From Schistosoma haematobium (taxonomy: Eukaryota; Platyhelminthes; Trematoda; Strigeidida; Schistosomatidae): a stretch of DNA of 64,000 bases. The position numbers and the translations under genes were made by a program. Positions 49,419 through 62,515 of this stretch are shown in pieces. Numbering within the stretch: position 1 is the first letter of the stretch; each line of letters opens with the position of its first letter. The stretch spans positions 31,541,809 to 31,605,808 of the forward strand of contig NC_067197.1 in the NCBI RefSeq assembly GCF_000699445.3. Direction: 5' to 3'. The notes beneath the pieces are model-generated. The model was not told the DNA's origin. It saw nothing but the letters and a program-made list of their open reading frames with translations, and searched no databases.

Positions 49419-51992
49419 TCAAAGCGAAATGCTTTTTGCAGTTCCTAAGTTCATAGACTTCAAGGACGTTACCGGCACTCCTTCATTCTGTGGCTGATTC
49501 CAAGACTTAACTGTTCGTACGGTTTATAACCTATACGTACATAGATACTTCTTTACCAGTGACGCTAGTGAAGTCCTCTAAAGGTTGATTTAACTAGTAT
49601 AGCAGCCATTGATCCTTGAGATCAAATCTGAAGGATTAGTATAGACCTGTAGTGGCATTGGACCATAACCACACAATCATAGTAGACCATAATTATACAG
49701 ACCATTGTTTAGTGTGGAGATACACAGTTGAATCTGGCCTTAACACCGGATATTAGGACGTTTTATTGAACATACTTGTTCGTTATTATTAATTACAGTA
49801 ATTTCTAAGCGTTTGAATGAAATCCACACATTTGATAAGTATACAAGTTTTTCCGATCGAGTCTTACCCGTCCGGCACTTATGCTCATCGTACGCCACAT
49901 TGAGTGAATAAAATTCAGAAATGGCAACCCTTCTACGAGCAAACTACTCTCTAATGACCGTTGCCTGATTAATTTGGGATTGGACGACAATGGTTTGATT
50001 GATAAACAGATCTGTAATAGCACTGGTTCCCAACCACATATCCTTTGGTGCCGAATATGTCATAACCGAGAAGAGCTACATTAGCCGTTGAACGGCTGAA
50101 GCTTTGCAGAAAAGGTGAAGATGTGAACATTTCGTAAGGCCAGCGAAATTTCACCGGGCTTTAACCAAATAATTCGACAGTCAAGTCAATGAATATCGAA
50201 CACTTTACCAACCATCGCAGTGATAGGGGTGACCGTTACATAGCAACGAAATACACCGCGGTCGTACCCTGTTGTTTATACCTATTCCTACCAATGCGTG
50301 TCTGTAATAATGTTGTTTTGTCATCAAGGCAACTACAGGACCTGGTTGCGACGAGATGTCAACCCAATTCAGATATTAACCGCCGAATATGACTTCGATA
50401 TAAACTGGGTGGATAGCGTCGTCCCTGTTGACCTTAAGCAGGACTCTGGTCATTCATATAGATTACTTAGACAGATGGCCTACGACTAAATCTAACATCG
50501 TCCTTCTTACGTTAATGATACAAGACTGTCTCAAGCTCAAATATATCCCCCAAAAAAGACAAAATGAATACAATCGATTATCATGGTTGAACCAGAAAAT
50601 ATAGACAATAATGTGACTTCAACGTAGTATCTAATAGCTAGGTACTCGTGTCATCGCAAGTCCATGGAATCAGATAACACGCAATTGGTCCTTTTTTTAA
50701 ATTTCAAAAAACACAATGAGATTGCGTTGATTTGAAAAATGTGTTGTATTTGCACTTTGGATTTCAAACACATATACTTGTCGAGACATTTTATTATTAT
50801 TGTCTCTTCAGTTTACTTCCGGTTGTTCTGCAAAGCCTTCAGCCTACATTTCCACAACATCCAATTCAGCGGAATTGTTCGAGTAATCTTGTCTCTTTTT
50901 TACGCCCTTCCGGCAGAGGATTGGCAGAATCACAGTTCTTACTTCTCGAGCTTCTCATATGTCAAGTTAATTGAATCATAGATGGCTAATTTTTAAGCGA
51001 AACAACTACACCTTTAACTGTGCATAAATCGTTTAATGAACATCAGTGCAAGTAATTATAATTCATTAAAGTAGTACGGCGTCTGAAATTTGACGGCGAA
51101 CCAGTTATCTTCTAGATGAGCATTGTACATTCATGAATTTATACAAAACATACACAGAATTGCATTTACAAGACAGTTCCTTGCTATAATGAGAGGGAAA
51201 TCCTCAAATGAAAATCTGATGGAAGCGAACTGTTCAATAGTAATCTGAAAGGAATTTTAAAATTAGAAACTAGTTTAATAGTCTCAGATTCATAATAAAT
51301 CGATGAGAAAGCAAAGTACTTATTAGTAGAGATGTAAATTACAGGAAAACCATTACCACATTGTTTAGACAGTGCATTTACAGGTTTTAGGTCTTGATTG
51401 GTATGACACCATTTATCTACGTTACTAAAATAGTAGACCAAACAAATATTGTGGAATCGCAATGATGTGAATTTCTATTTCATAAGAAGCTCCATCATCG
51501 TCTACAGTGACTGATTCCGCCATAGCGGTCAGCAGTGCACTTTATAAATAACCGTAGCACGATGAATTCTTGATAGCAGTAGAATAATGTATTTTACACA
51601 AAGTGCAGGAACTCACACAGAACGACCAATCCTGCATGGTCGAGCCAAGACATCTAGATTGAGTTATCTTTCAAGACTTTCTGAAGACTTCATTCGCGTG
51701 TTTAACGGGTAATAGATATCTTTAAAGTTGTTGTATTTTCTGCCTCGATGACTGTGTTGGTAGAAACTAATGGCCACACCCACAAACAATAGATATTGTT
51801 AAGGGACTTCGACATTTTCTCATTACTAAATACCGAGAATCGAAACGTACTTACATCAACGGAGGAGAGTTTTTCCGTGAGATGTACTCTTGTATCACTT
51901 AGTCTGTGCGTTAACGAGAATCGGTGCAAGGTTTTGATAGCTGAGGATATTTGACGAACTAACTCCTGCCTCACTTCCTTGAAAGCCGTCAT
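49419..51992 (-). CDS. Candidate four-exon gene, 143 residues, unrecognised
   Basis: On the minus strand, exon 1 (51992-51855) starts at ATG and ends at a consensus 'gtaagt' donor. Exon 2 (51244-51170) follows 'attcctttcag' and ends at 'gtaaat'. Exon 3 (50011-49868) follows 'gctattacag' and ends at 'gtaaga'. Exon 4 (49493-49419) follows 'tggaatcag' and ends with TGA. All junctions are phase 0 and each exon is open only in that frame or nearly so. Residues 1-46 ('MTAFKEVRQELVRQISSAIK' onward) suggest an amphipathic helix or coiled coil; the C-terminal part is Ser-rich. No domain is recognised. The intron between exons 3 and 4 contains a 52-bp LTR remnant. Competing plus-strand splice signals exist at 49383 and 50804, so this is a hypothesis. 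Confidence 0.35.
49644..49703 (+). mobile_element. 52-bp miniature LTR with 4-bp target-site duplication
   Basis: The element 49648-49699 begins 'TGTAGTGGCATTGGACCATA' and ends 'AGTAGACCATAATTATACA', flanked on both sides by GACC. The first ~31 and last ~20 bases match the two ends of the 415-bp solo LTR at 57247-57661, with everything between removed. Confidence 0.85.
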
Positions 51993-54177
51993 CACCGTTG
52001 GCAGGATCAATCTTACTCAACAAATAAATGACCAGTGTATACACTATCATACGTGACATCAGCTCCTTGTAATGTGACAGTCGCCTGTTACGGTCGAAAA
52101 TCTGTGATAATCAAGGAATGAACCCTGATGTCTTCGGTTTAACAGTTGTTTGCTGCATCAATAACGATCCATTATTATTATTGACCATATATGATAGAGT
52201 CGTTAAGATGGTTGTCAGTACAAGTAGCAACTCTGAATGGTATACATTGCAAAAAAGTGACTATAACTTTCACCTTAAAAGACATTTTCGCTAGTTAGTC
52301 TTCCTCTCTTTATTTACTCTTTTTTGTTTGCTGTGGATCAAACGGATATATTTTTAGGTATCAGCGTCATGGTTGGACTTGATAGTTTTGAATGAATTGT
52401 CACTCAGTAGAGTTTTAATTATACATGTTTTCGTCATATCCCAATGAGTAGAGGAATATTGTTTCTGACGTTTCGTGATTTAATGTTCTTAGTTAAAGTA
52501 AATTGGAATGACCGATCACTTGACATTGGCATATTCAGACCTACTATGCTTTGGAGTTGTACTAAAAATACTCTGAATTGTTTACTTTGTATTATTTTAA
52601 TCTGAGTTAATTTAACTCACTTATTTATTTACTCTAAAAGATTCCCCACATCGAGTCACGAAACGTCAGAAATACAGATTTTCTTATTATTGGGATATAA
52701 TAAGAAAATATGTGTGTTATTATTCGAGTATATTGTTTGATAAACGACTTAGCACACATTGATAGTTCTTTTTTGGTAGTGCTAGTTTCAAAGTGATTGA
52801 TAATTTGATTATGGTTTTGCATGACTTCACTCATTTTCACGTCTAGATTGATTCATTTTACTGTGTGCGTCCTGGGATCGGTTTCAACATAACGACTGCT
52901 CGAGATGTATAATTTATGACACTTCTAAAGGATCTGAAGAACCCATAACTTCGTCCTAAATTTTGTGCAAATTAAGTTTATGTAAGCTTTAATTACGGTT
53001 TTGGTGGATGTTTGTTACGGACAAAGTAGTGTAAAGAACTGTTATTTTGATGAGGAAAAAACGCTGGATAGGCGCAGTCGAAAGTGTAGTCATGTTCGCT
53101 GTTAATAGGCTTTCTACTCACTCAGGTCCATTTAGTGAAGGGCGTTGAAAAGTGACTTCATTTAGACTGCTTACAAAGGGATGATTTTGTTGAAAAATTC
53201 ACATGCCACTCCTCCTTTGGCGTAATTTGACGTCTAGGCACAACAAAATTTAATGTAAATGTAAAAAACAAACACTTCATCAGCAAAATCGTCAATCTGC
53301 TTATGGCGAATCTCCTCATATTTCATCGGCAAAAAGCACCTGATGTATCACTTCAGTTTCCAATGCTGCCCTTATCCTACCATCCGGCTGTTAAGTACAC
53401 AAAATATATCATTTATTCAGTTAGACCGTTTCTATATTGTCCATCTTGTTGATAGCGGTTCTCGTACATAATAGGGCTAACATCGATAAAGCAGATATTT
53501 ATGTCTATTTCTGAGTCATATATTAAAACGTTTACAAATTAAAGTGATCATAAGGTTACGCCTAACATAATACACCTACAACCCGTATGAAACGTCCTTT
53601 TAGAAGAAAATCGTTGAAAGGACTAACATATCATTAAGAAAATGAATCAAAGCTTGTTAACCTGAACAGTGACAGTAAAATAAGCACCATATTAGCTTTA
53701 CTACCTTTGATAAACTAATACTTCTTGGTTCTTCTCCTTGTTCATGTCTCTAATCTTCGAAAAACGTGCTCTGGCAAAGCCCTTCGACTGCATACCAAGA
53801 AATCAGGTTCCACTGGGAGATTATCTTAAACTATTGAACCAACCGCGTGCTTTTCTAACGGGAAGTTTAGTCCTAACGTGATTTGCATCTATCAAACTTT
53901 TGCTGTGTTCTTACGCAACAAAAGTACCATTTCTGTCCAAAAGAATCTATCCTGAGCTAAACGTTCGGTAGATTACTTTTTTTTGCGTTTCACCCAATTT
54001 AATAGTTAACTGTGGTTTTGCCTCAGCTTACTATTCGGTTTTTTTTCACTTTTTGACGTAAAGACTAGTTCAGTTTATTTCATCCATTTTTGTCCCTTTT
54101 CAGTATGGTTTTTAGTGTACTTTTTACGGTCTTAGGCTTTTGCTAGCATCTACAACACAGTTTACGTCAATACAGTC
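50012..54177. other. Less AT-rich stretch, other exon-like fragments
   Basis: Besides the exons of the 143-residue model, frames with splice-like borders occur on the plus strand at about 50331-50489 (after 'tttgtcatcaag') and 50804-50980 (after 'attgtctcttcag'), and on the minus strand a start-like frame 'MSEVMQNHNQIINHFET' at about 52830. They cannot be chained. 53000-54177 shows no recognised feature; its last part may be the 5' UTR of the CR1-like LINE. Confidence 0.3.
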
Positions 54178-55638
54178 ATGAAAAATTCATGCAAACGACC
54201 TGAATGCCGTTTTGCTGTTACATCTGGCGTGCAGTGCGACAGCTGCAAAGGTTGGTTCCACGAGGCGTGCACAGATCTCACTACAACTGCTTACAACAGA
54301 CTCAGCAAGTTGGATCATAAGTGAGAATGTGTTACATGCAACACGGATGCTGCAGTCTTGCTGAGTAACAACGTTGTCCTACTGACAGGTCTGCAGAGTA
54401 AGTTGTCTGCAAACTTGGGGAAAGACAGTCAAAAAATGGGAAGACAAACAAGAAAGCGCATTGAAAACGAGAACAGGAATGTCGACAGGTCTACCAACGA
54501 CGGAGCATGCAACAGCATTAATGATGACACGCTGAAACTCGGCACCATGATTACGACGACAGTACTCGACTCCATCAGCAAACTCGGGTCTCACAGCTCA
54601 AGGTTCTTGAACGCGATAGTGGTCCCCAAAAACTCTGTAGGTGATTGGACCCATGTCAAAAGAGCTAAAAAGGACCAGGTGTCACAGTCTAAGTTGAACA
54701 TCCCAGCTGTTGAACGGAAGTCAACTGGTGATCTGGTCGTACAGTCTATCCCCAAGATTGTCCGTCCGGTCATCAAAGAGCCAAGGATTCATAAACGTGC
54801 TTCGACCCCTAAACAACAAGGTGCTAAACTTGAACGCACCGGAAAACCTGGGACGACAATAATGGTTCGTGATGACTCTCTCATAGTCATGAACTTCAAA
54901 GACAACCCTGACCTTCCTCTCAGTTTGCAGGACAAATATCATAGGATGCTCTGGGGAGAATTGAACAAGAAACTTGGACTTTCAAGAATAGAGCCTTTGA
55001 CAGTCACACGGCTCACTCGGGGAAAGGAATCTAATCATCAAAATCACCCGAGGCTACTTCGTGTAACACTTAAGAATGCTACCGACGTAGAGGATGTCTT
55101 ACTAGCGACTCATTTACTGAAATCAGATGGGAATGTAAGAATACTGCCTGACATACCGTATTCTGAGCGCAATCTCATCCGGAGCGTCTCTGAAGAAACT
55201 CGTGATCAGTTTTTCCGCGGGAGGAATATAATCGTGAAAGGTATACCGGAAAATACGGACCCTACTCAATCAAAGGCTGACATCAGGGAATGGAAATTCA
55301 TCAAACAGCCCTTGAGGCTCAAAAACATACTGACTCAGCATGTGACGAGACTAGCCAGGAAGGATGGTGATTCTAGACCCCGTCTAATGAAGATAACCTT
55401 CCCATCTTCCCATATGGCGGCTGCAACTCTGGAAGCATTTCGTGCCAACAGACGTCGACCGCCGCCTGGAATCCACATGCACCCGGATAGGCCATACAAA
55501 GCTAGGACCAAACACAAAGGCAAGTTGAAGCTGATCATTCCACTTGTGAATTGTCTAGACGATAAAAAAACGTGTAAAGGACGGGGCCTACCACCTCAGC
55601 AAACCTCATATAGGTGGGCTACCTGTCCATTCAAGTAA
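54178..55638 (+). pseudogene. CR1-like LINE ORF1 with N-terminal PHD finger
   Basis: A frame of 487 codons from ATG 54178, broken by one TGA at 54322-54324 where PHD fingers usually have Trp. Residues 5-54 give a C4HC3 PHD pattern: C5, C10, C20, C23, H28, C31, C51, C54. Downstream is a basic, low-complexity region (~60-190) and then an RNA-binding-like C-terminal part, ending with the block around 'KITFPSSHMAAATLEAFRAN' typical of LINE ORF1 proteins. ORF1 proteins with PHD fingers are known from CR1-type elements. It would act as the nucleic-acid chaperone in the RNP. The stop makes this copy defective unless read through. Confidence 0.85.
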
Positions 55639-58600
55639 GGCTCATACAGACAAACAGGAAGAAGCCCACGCGTTTCAAATTGAAAGTAGAAACTGTTTAT
55701 ACGTGAATGCTGCGAGTCTACCAAACAAATTGTATGAACTACGTGAACTTAGCAATGCTAATAAGGCCCATCTGATAGGAGTATCTGAAACCTGGATATC
55801 TTCTCAGTTCTCGGACCACGAATTAGCATTACCTGGGATGTCTTTGTTCCGCAATGACAGAAAGTCAGGATTTGGGGGCGGAGTAGCTGTTTACATACGT
55901 TCTTGCTTGGAGGTGCATCAAGTTCATAACCTCGAGTTTAACAATCTTGAGGAATCCATATAGTGCTCTGTAAGATTGTCAAGTACTTCGAGGTGTCTAG
56001 TCGGAGTCATTTACAGGAAGCCAACTGCCGACACCGAGTACGATAGTTGTATGCTAGAAGGACTATCCCGCTCTACTCGTTTGGCTTTCACACACATCCT
56101 GATTCTAGGGGACTTTAATCTCCCTAGATTCAACTTCGCGGAACACACGTATACTGGAAGCGACAACGCAATTGAAGCTCGGTTCTTCAACCTCATCGAT
56201 GACTTGGGACTGTTCAAAAGTGTGAGGTCGGCAACTCGTTGAAGAAACAGTCAGACACCATCGCGCTTAGACTGTATACTCACAAACGAAGAATTTCTAG
56301 TTGACAACCTCTCAATCCTGCTCCCCTGGGAAAAAGCGATCATGCCGTCATAGCCTTCAGTTTTGTCAGCAAACCTAGGCTAAGATACCCCACCATTAAC
56401 TTGCGTTGGAATTTTGAACGGTTAAATGTGCCAGCTCTACACGACTATCTACAACAGGTGGTTTGGGATGTTCACCCCCAACTCGACGTGGAGGGTCATT
56501 GGGACTTCTTACTGCACACGCTCTTATGTGCTACAAACCATTCAGTCCCTCAAACAGTTCCCAAAAGCTGCAAACCACCTACAATAATAAAGAACCGTAC
56601 CCTTCGCCTGCTAGGCCGCAAAAGGCACTGTTGGGCGGAATACAAACGGACTGACAGCGACGGAGCGTACAGGCAATATAAAAATATCAGGAACATATGC
56701 ACGAAGGCTATAAGAGAAGGAAGGCTTCAGTACCAGACAAAGCTTATGGACAAATTTGCCCCAATCCTAAAAGCTTATTCCATTATGCAGCCTCTCTTCG
56801 TCAAGCCAAAACTGGAGTTTCTCAACTGCTAGGTCTTAACGGCCCGACCAACAATGATGGCGACGCCGCTAACCTTCTGGCTGAACATTACTCCCAGACA
56901 TTTCAACCGACCGACACTAACTTCACTGACGACAGTTTCGTTTGCAATTTCACAGAACTTTCCGAAGTGAACCTAAGCGCTGACTTGGTGTTCCGGAAAC
57001 TGCAGCACTTAAGATTAAACACTTCTCCTGGCCCGGACATGGTCCATTCCGCCATACTGAGGGAAGCAGCCTCAATCTTGGCAACGCCGCTTAGCGTGAT
57101 GTTCTCACACTCGCTAAGTCGAGGAAAACTACCGGAAAATTGGAGGCTGGATCACATCACACCAATTCTCAAAGGAGGCCGACGCAGCGAACCTTCAAGT
57201 TACCGACCGGTGGCTCTTCTCTCCATACCCTCAAAAATCATGGAGTTGTAGTGGCATTGGACCATAACCACACAATCCTCAAAGCTGAACACAAGACTAC
57301 TCAGAAAATAAATATTCAATATTTAACACGGAGAAATACCTAACGATGGAAAAGGCGCGAACAATGGGTTTAGTGAATTAGAGTTGATCGAACGGCATGG
57401 CTCGGCCAAGCAGGCGTGGTCCCTGCTGAATGTTACCTTATATCTTCTATTCATATCAAATATATTGCTCTTTCTCTAGCCTAACCTTGTTCTACATCAT
57501 GTATTGGTAGTTGATACGATACAGTGAGTTGGTGTAGTCGATGGTGTGAATTTCACGTAAGATCTTATAGATTAGGCAGTTATATCATGACGAATCTACA
57601 AATTTAGGATTAGGTCTATTATTAGAGCAGCACTAATATCACAGTAGACCATAATTCTACAGAGTCCTTGATATGCGATAGTATAAATGACTATTTACTA
57701 TCCTTAAATTCCTTCTCACCCCAACAGCATGGTTTCAGGAAGGGTTACTCTTGTATTAGCAGCCTGCTGACTGCGGTGGACAGATGGACAAGCATCCTTG
57801 ATCACAAGTAGAAGGTTGGTATCATCTACCTAGATTTCTCAAAAGCTTTTGATAAGGTTAACCATACATGTCTTATCACTAAGCTCAAACGATTGGGTAT
57901 CAGACCACCTCTAATCGATTGGCTCACTTCATACCTGAAAAATCGACATTTTAAGGTCAGGGTTAATTTCACTTTATCTCAGGCTATGGAATGTCCTAGT
58001 GGGGTCCCCCATGGCTCAGTACTAGGGCCTCTTCTCTTCTTGATCTACACAAATGATCTTCCTCAACAGGTAACGTCAGACTTATTACTTTTTGCCGACG
58101 ACGTGAAACTTTGGGAAGAGATACGCAACCGAGACGATGTACAGGCACTTCAAGAGGATCTGACTCGACTTCAAAGTTGGGCAGACGATAACGGACTTAC
58201 CTTTAACACTTCAAAGTGTAAAGTAGTCCATCTGAGACATGTCGCAGACTACAGTTATAACTTAGGTAACTCCTCTCTAGTAGTATCCCAAGTCGAAAAA
58301 GATTTAGGAGTCCTGGTGCCCTATGATTTGAAGTCTTACGCTAACTGTGACAAGAATGCCTTCTGAGCAAACCTTGCACTGGTAACACTGAAGCGCATTT
58401 TTGGCCAGTTCGACGGGAGAACTTTCCATATAATCTTCAATAATTTTATCCGTCCCCATTTAGAGTATGGAAACATAGTATTTCCCCCCTCATTCCAAAA
58501 GGATAAGGATACCCTAGAGCGTATCCAACGGCGAGCCACGAAATCAGTTCGAGGACTCAAATTTAAACCTTACGAAAAGCGCCTCCATTCACATAACCTT

Positions 58601-58996
58601 TACTCATTAGAGTATGGACGTCTTAGAGGTGACCTTTTGATGGCTTATAGTATCTTTAACACTTCTGGACATCCTCTCAAACACCTAATAAAGCTTAGTC
58701 TCAATACCAACCTAAGGGGTAACACCCAAAAACTGGAAAAACAACATAGCGGAACGGACTGTAGACACAACTTCTACTCCTTAAGAGTTGTCAAATGCTG
58801 AAATTCGCAGCCGAGCGAGCTAGTCCAAGCAACTTCTTAGGAGTCCTTTAAGAGGCAACTTGATCTATTCTTAAGGACTAAGGATAGTATCACACTATGA
58901 TTTACTAATTTCTTTTCCTCTTTTATTGTTAACATACCTAGGTTCCAGCCTGGAGGATTTGGTGATCCCCTGCTACTAGACACGGAAGCCTGTTAA
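55560..58996 (+). pseudogene. CR1-like LINE ORF2 (AP endonuclease + reverse transcriptase), interrupted
   Basis: The frame overlaps the end of ORF1. The endonuclease domain shows 'NAASLPNKLYELREL', 'VSETWISSQF', 'GFGGGVAVYIRS', 'GVIYRKPT', GDFN (56108-56119) and a final SDH readable only after a frameshift near 56325. The reverse transcriptase shows 'LNTSPGPDMVHSAIL', 'LPENWRLDHITPILKGG', 'SSYRPVALLSI', 'IIYLDFSKAFDKVNH', 'SGVPHGSVLGPLLFLIYTND' and catalytic FADD (58091-58102), then the C-terminal 'RIQRRATKSVRGLKF' region. Defects: stops at 55961, 56240, 57809, 58364, 58799 and 58838, frameshifts near 56325 and 56780, and a 415-bp LTR inserted after 57246. Dead copy. CR1 clade is by motif recognition. 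Confidence 0.9.
57243..57665 (+). mobile_element. 415-bp solo LTR inserted in the LINE reverse transcriptase
   Basis: The element 57247-57661 starts TGTAG and ends CTACA (5-bp inverted termini, TG...CA) and is flanked by GAGT on both sides. Removing the 419 extra bases restores the reading frame from 'SKIME' into 'SLICDSINDY', so the insertion is exact and later than the LINE. No coding capacity. A 4-bp duplication fits a Gypsy-like (or BEL-like) LTR element; the family is not named. Confidence 0.9.
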
Positions 58997-61900
58997 GCGA
59001 AAGTTTCTTCTATTCCGTCCACAACCATTTGAACCATATTATTCCCTACGAGGCATCAGAAACCGATAGGGAATCTTACATCAAATATGTTCTGACGTCT
59101 CCAGTGCAGTTGTCTCTAAGTGCTTCTAACGGTATTGAAACCTCACTCTCATTCTCTATCCCATGTATTATCTTTAAATCCTAATTAGGTTTGGCTCTTC
59201 ATTTCGGTATGCGAAACTCAAGTTACATCAAATGAACTTTGAAAACTGGTTTTACGGTATTTCAGCCAACAACACAATAGTTGGTCATTGCTTGAAATTA
59301 AACAGTTGCTATATCTCTGTGTACGTGTTTTCAGTTGTGTTTATGGACAAATGATTGCAACTTTTGCTTGACTGATTGCCATCAGTTTTCAGGTGGCTAT
59401 AACTATTTGCGTTTCGTTAGTAAAAGAAGTAGCTATCATACTGAAGGACAAAAAGTCACAAATAACAACCAGGTAGTCTTTCCGTATCCCAATGATGAAC
59501 AAGCCTTCTAGTCTTGATTGTTGAAATGTTCAAAGCACTCCAATAGTTGATCGTCAATTCTCTAAAAGACCTTCTACTTTACACTGATTTAAACACATTA
59601 TTGCGTTGTTTACGAAGTGGGATATAAAGGGAAACATGCGGGATCGAACAATATTGACGTTACAAATGAGCAAACTAAAGACTGTTGGCATAGTGACACA
59701 GAGTTGTACTGATGCCGACATACAGACGCCGTAATTTCGAATACTTGATATCAGTGGAAAAAGAACGAGATGTAAATTTGCACAAAGTTGACTTTACTTC
59801 CCTGCCGAAACATACGACAATTGAAGCATGGCTATAGATGATGTAGTTACTAATCATATTTTTTATAGGAAAAACGAAGCTGCTTTACATAATTGAAGGA
59901 ACATGAATAATATATGATGTTCTATTGGTGTGCTGTGATTTGAGTCTGAGCCATTTATAGGTGGTCTGTGACGCACTGGCGTACTCATTCATGCTAGATT
60001 TACAACTCATGAAAAGCATCGTACACCATGTTGAGTTTTAGAAAAACTAATTTTTTTGTTGGTCACTCAAATGAATAAGAGTACCTTCAAGGTTCCAAAA
60101 AAGAACTTTAAAGACAGTTTTTACAAAGAAATTTTGATTAAACTTTCTTTCACAACATGATAAACATTGCGGTAAATAAAAAATGGTTATATATATGGTT
60201 TATATTACTGAGCCGCTTGGTTACAGGAAGTAAAGGCATTATCTTGTGTCACTGAGTGACAGAAAGGTAAGTGTTAGAATTTTGTTAAGAAATGCTATGC
60301 TTCAAATTAATGCTGTTCCAAACCAACTAGTAGGGCTGTAAAACTTCATAGTAATGAATCGATTGTGATAAGAGAAGTAGAAACTGAAAGCTTACCTACA
60401 ACAAAGAAGGTGGCTAAATAGAAATCCTGGTTTACCTTTAAAAACGGTATTGACCTGTCATCAACCGGTTTCGAAGCTGGAAACAGTGAGTGGTCATTTG
60501 AATGTTTAAGAGTGTACAGATAAACCCAAGACATTGGTGATGTTGCGTTGACCTGTTGAAATTTAACCGAGAGGATAGTAGCGTTATCGCAGACAAAGTG
60601 GGCAAATTTACATGAATTATTTCGTAAAGTGGATTACATTGTTTGACTTTAGATCAATAATCAACACCTATAGTCGAAGCTCACTGTTAATAGTAGACGT
60701 GCTGTTACATGAAATGAGGTAATGTTTATGATGGATAACAATCTGAGTGAAGAGGATATAGAAAGGCATACGGAGCAACAAGCGATCCTCAATTTTTTAA
60801 TAGTGTTATGTCAACAATAATACTGCTAACCCATAATTTCAACAGAGGAAAACGAATCATAATTGTTTGATGATATACACTTGGCTATTTAAATGTGAAA
60901 ATGAGATATGTAATATACATATATACATATGTAATATATAAATCTAGCATACGTTCACACAGCCGTGTTCAATTAAATATGTAATATGGAAAGCACACAT
61001 TTAAAAGTAAAAAAACTCAGCCAATTGTAAAACCGAAAAACGTTTCTTGGTAATGAAGAAACGGTGTTCTTTATACAAACAATCAGAAAAATCGGCTAAA
61101 ACTCAGATACTCAGCTAACGGTTGATTAAAGCAAAACTCGAGACAGCTGAAGGAACTTCATATGACAGCAGAAAAACGACTGAGCACTAAAATTGTGAAT
61201 ACAAGAGAAACAACAATCTCACCTAATCTGAAAATAATTTTACACATATGATTGGAGAGATTAAAAGCTCTAATATTGAATGCACATTTAAACTAGTGTG
61301 TCGTGCAGAAAGTTTATCGAAGGAATGTTTACATACATGTAGGATATTTCAGGTAAGATATGTGGATCTAAATGTCACCTTCTACACCCTATGAAGTTGA
61401 GTAGCTACAACATTACTAAAAATATCTGAAAGTATCATACAAGAAAAATGGGAAGCGTCATTTTCTTTTATATTGCAGCAGACAATTTTGTGACCCAATT
61501 GAAGATCTTAACACTGATCGAAAAAATAAACTTATTTTCTTATTTTGTTGCGTCTCACTATTAAGGGACTGAGTTTTATTTCATGACAATGATACTAGAA
61601 CGGAGAACGTTGTTTACTCGGGTTTATCAGTGTTACTGAGAAATGAGTACTTCTGAAATCATTCAGTTTCGTCACGGTCTGCAACTCTGGTTACTTAAAA
61701 AACTTTCGTTTTGATTAATCAATATAGTATCATGTAACGAAGGTTAGATTTATATCACTAAATACACCAAAAACTCTCCTGCTTATAAATTGAAGTGAAC
61801 TAGTTCTGTTTTATTATCGCAAATAGTTTTGATGTAGTTTGATAATAAAATGTCTACAATCACATGGACGATTGCTGTAGATGTGATCGGCTTATTTTGA

Positions 61901-62106
61901 GGTCAATCAGTCTTTAAATTAATACTCAAGGTAAAATTAAGTATTACGATAACTGAAGCTAAATCTGTAAATACGAACTTGCATCTTCAGTGAAATACTG
62001 ATTACAACGCATATTGTAAATTTGTTCACTACTAAAATATACAACAAGGAACTTACTAAATTATATTATGCAAATCAGAAATCTGGTTAACGTCTTTTTA
62101 GCGAGT
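58997..62106. other. Stretch without a recognised gene
   Basis: 58997 to about 59200 is probably the LINE 3' UTR (the element's end was not identified). The remainder holds only short frames and AT-rich DNA. Confidence 0.4.
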
Positions 62107-62402
62107 TGGTTTTCTACGAGATTCCAGCGGAGGAAGCAATCAGGAAGAAACGTTGGAAGTGAATAGGACACACATTGAGGAAAGCACCCATTTACATCAC
62201 AAGGTAAGCCCTCACATGGAATCCTCAGGGTCAAAGGAGAAGAAGAAGACCAATGAACACATTACATCAAGAAATGGAGACAGACACGGGAGGAATGAAC
62301 AACAACTGGATAGAACTAGAAAGGTAATCCTAAGACAAAGTGGGTTAGAGAATGCTGGTCAGCGGCCTATGCTCCATTGGGAGTAACAGGCATAAGTAAG
62401 TA
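62107..62402 (+). pseudogene. RTE-type LINE, C-terminal reverse transcriptase fragment
   Basis: About 95 codons from the 'IPAEEAIRKKRWK' block through 'IGHTLRKAPI', 'ALTWNPQG', 'NNNWIELER' and the end block 'RMLVSGLCSIGSNRHK'. Stops replace Trp in 'WKWIGH' and 'VGWRM'. It ends in a (TAAG)n tail ('ataagtaagtaagtaag'), the kind of short 3' repeat found on RTE elements. Confidence 0.85.
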
Positions 62403-62515
62403 AGTAAGTATGCAACTAAGTTAATAAGTAAGTAAATCAGAATTCATAATACTATGTTTGATAACATTGTACGGCAATATTATATTAAATATGAAATATA
62501 AATTATTAATCACAA

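Noticed and set aside
54379..55538. Several minus-strand frames inside the LINE
   Set aside because: They are shadows of ORF1, whose plus-strand frame carries the PHD finger and RNA-binding blocks.
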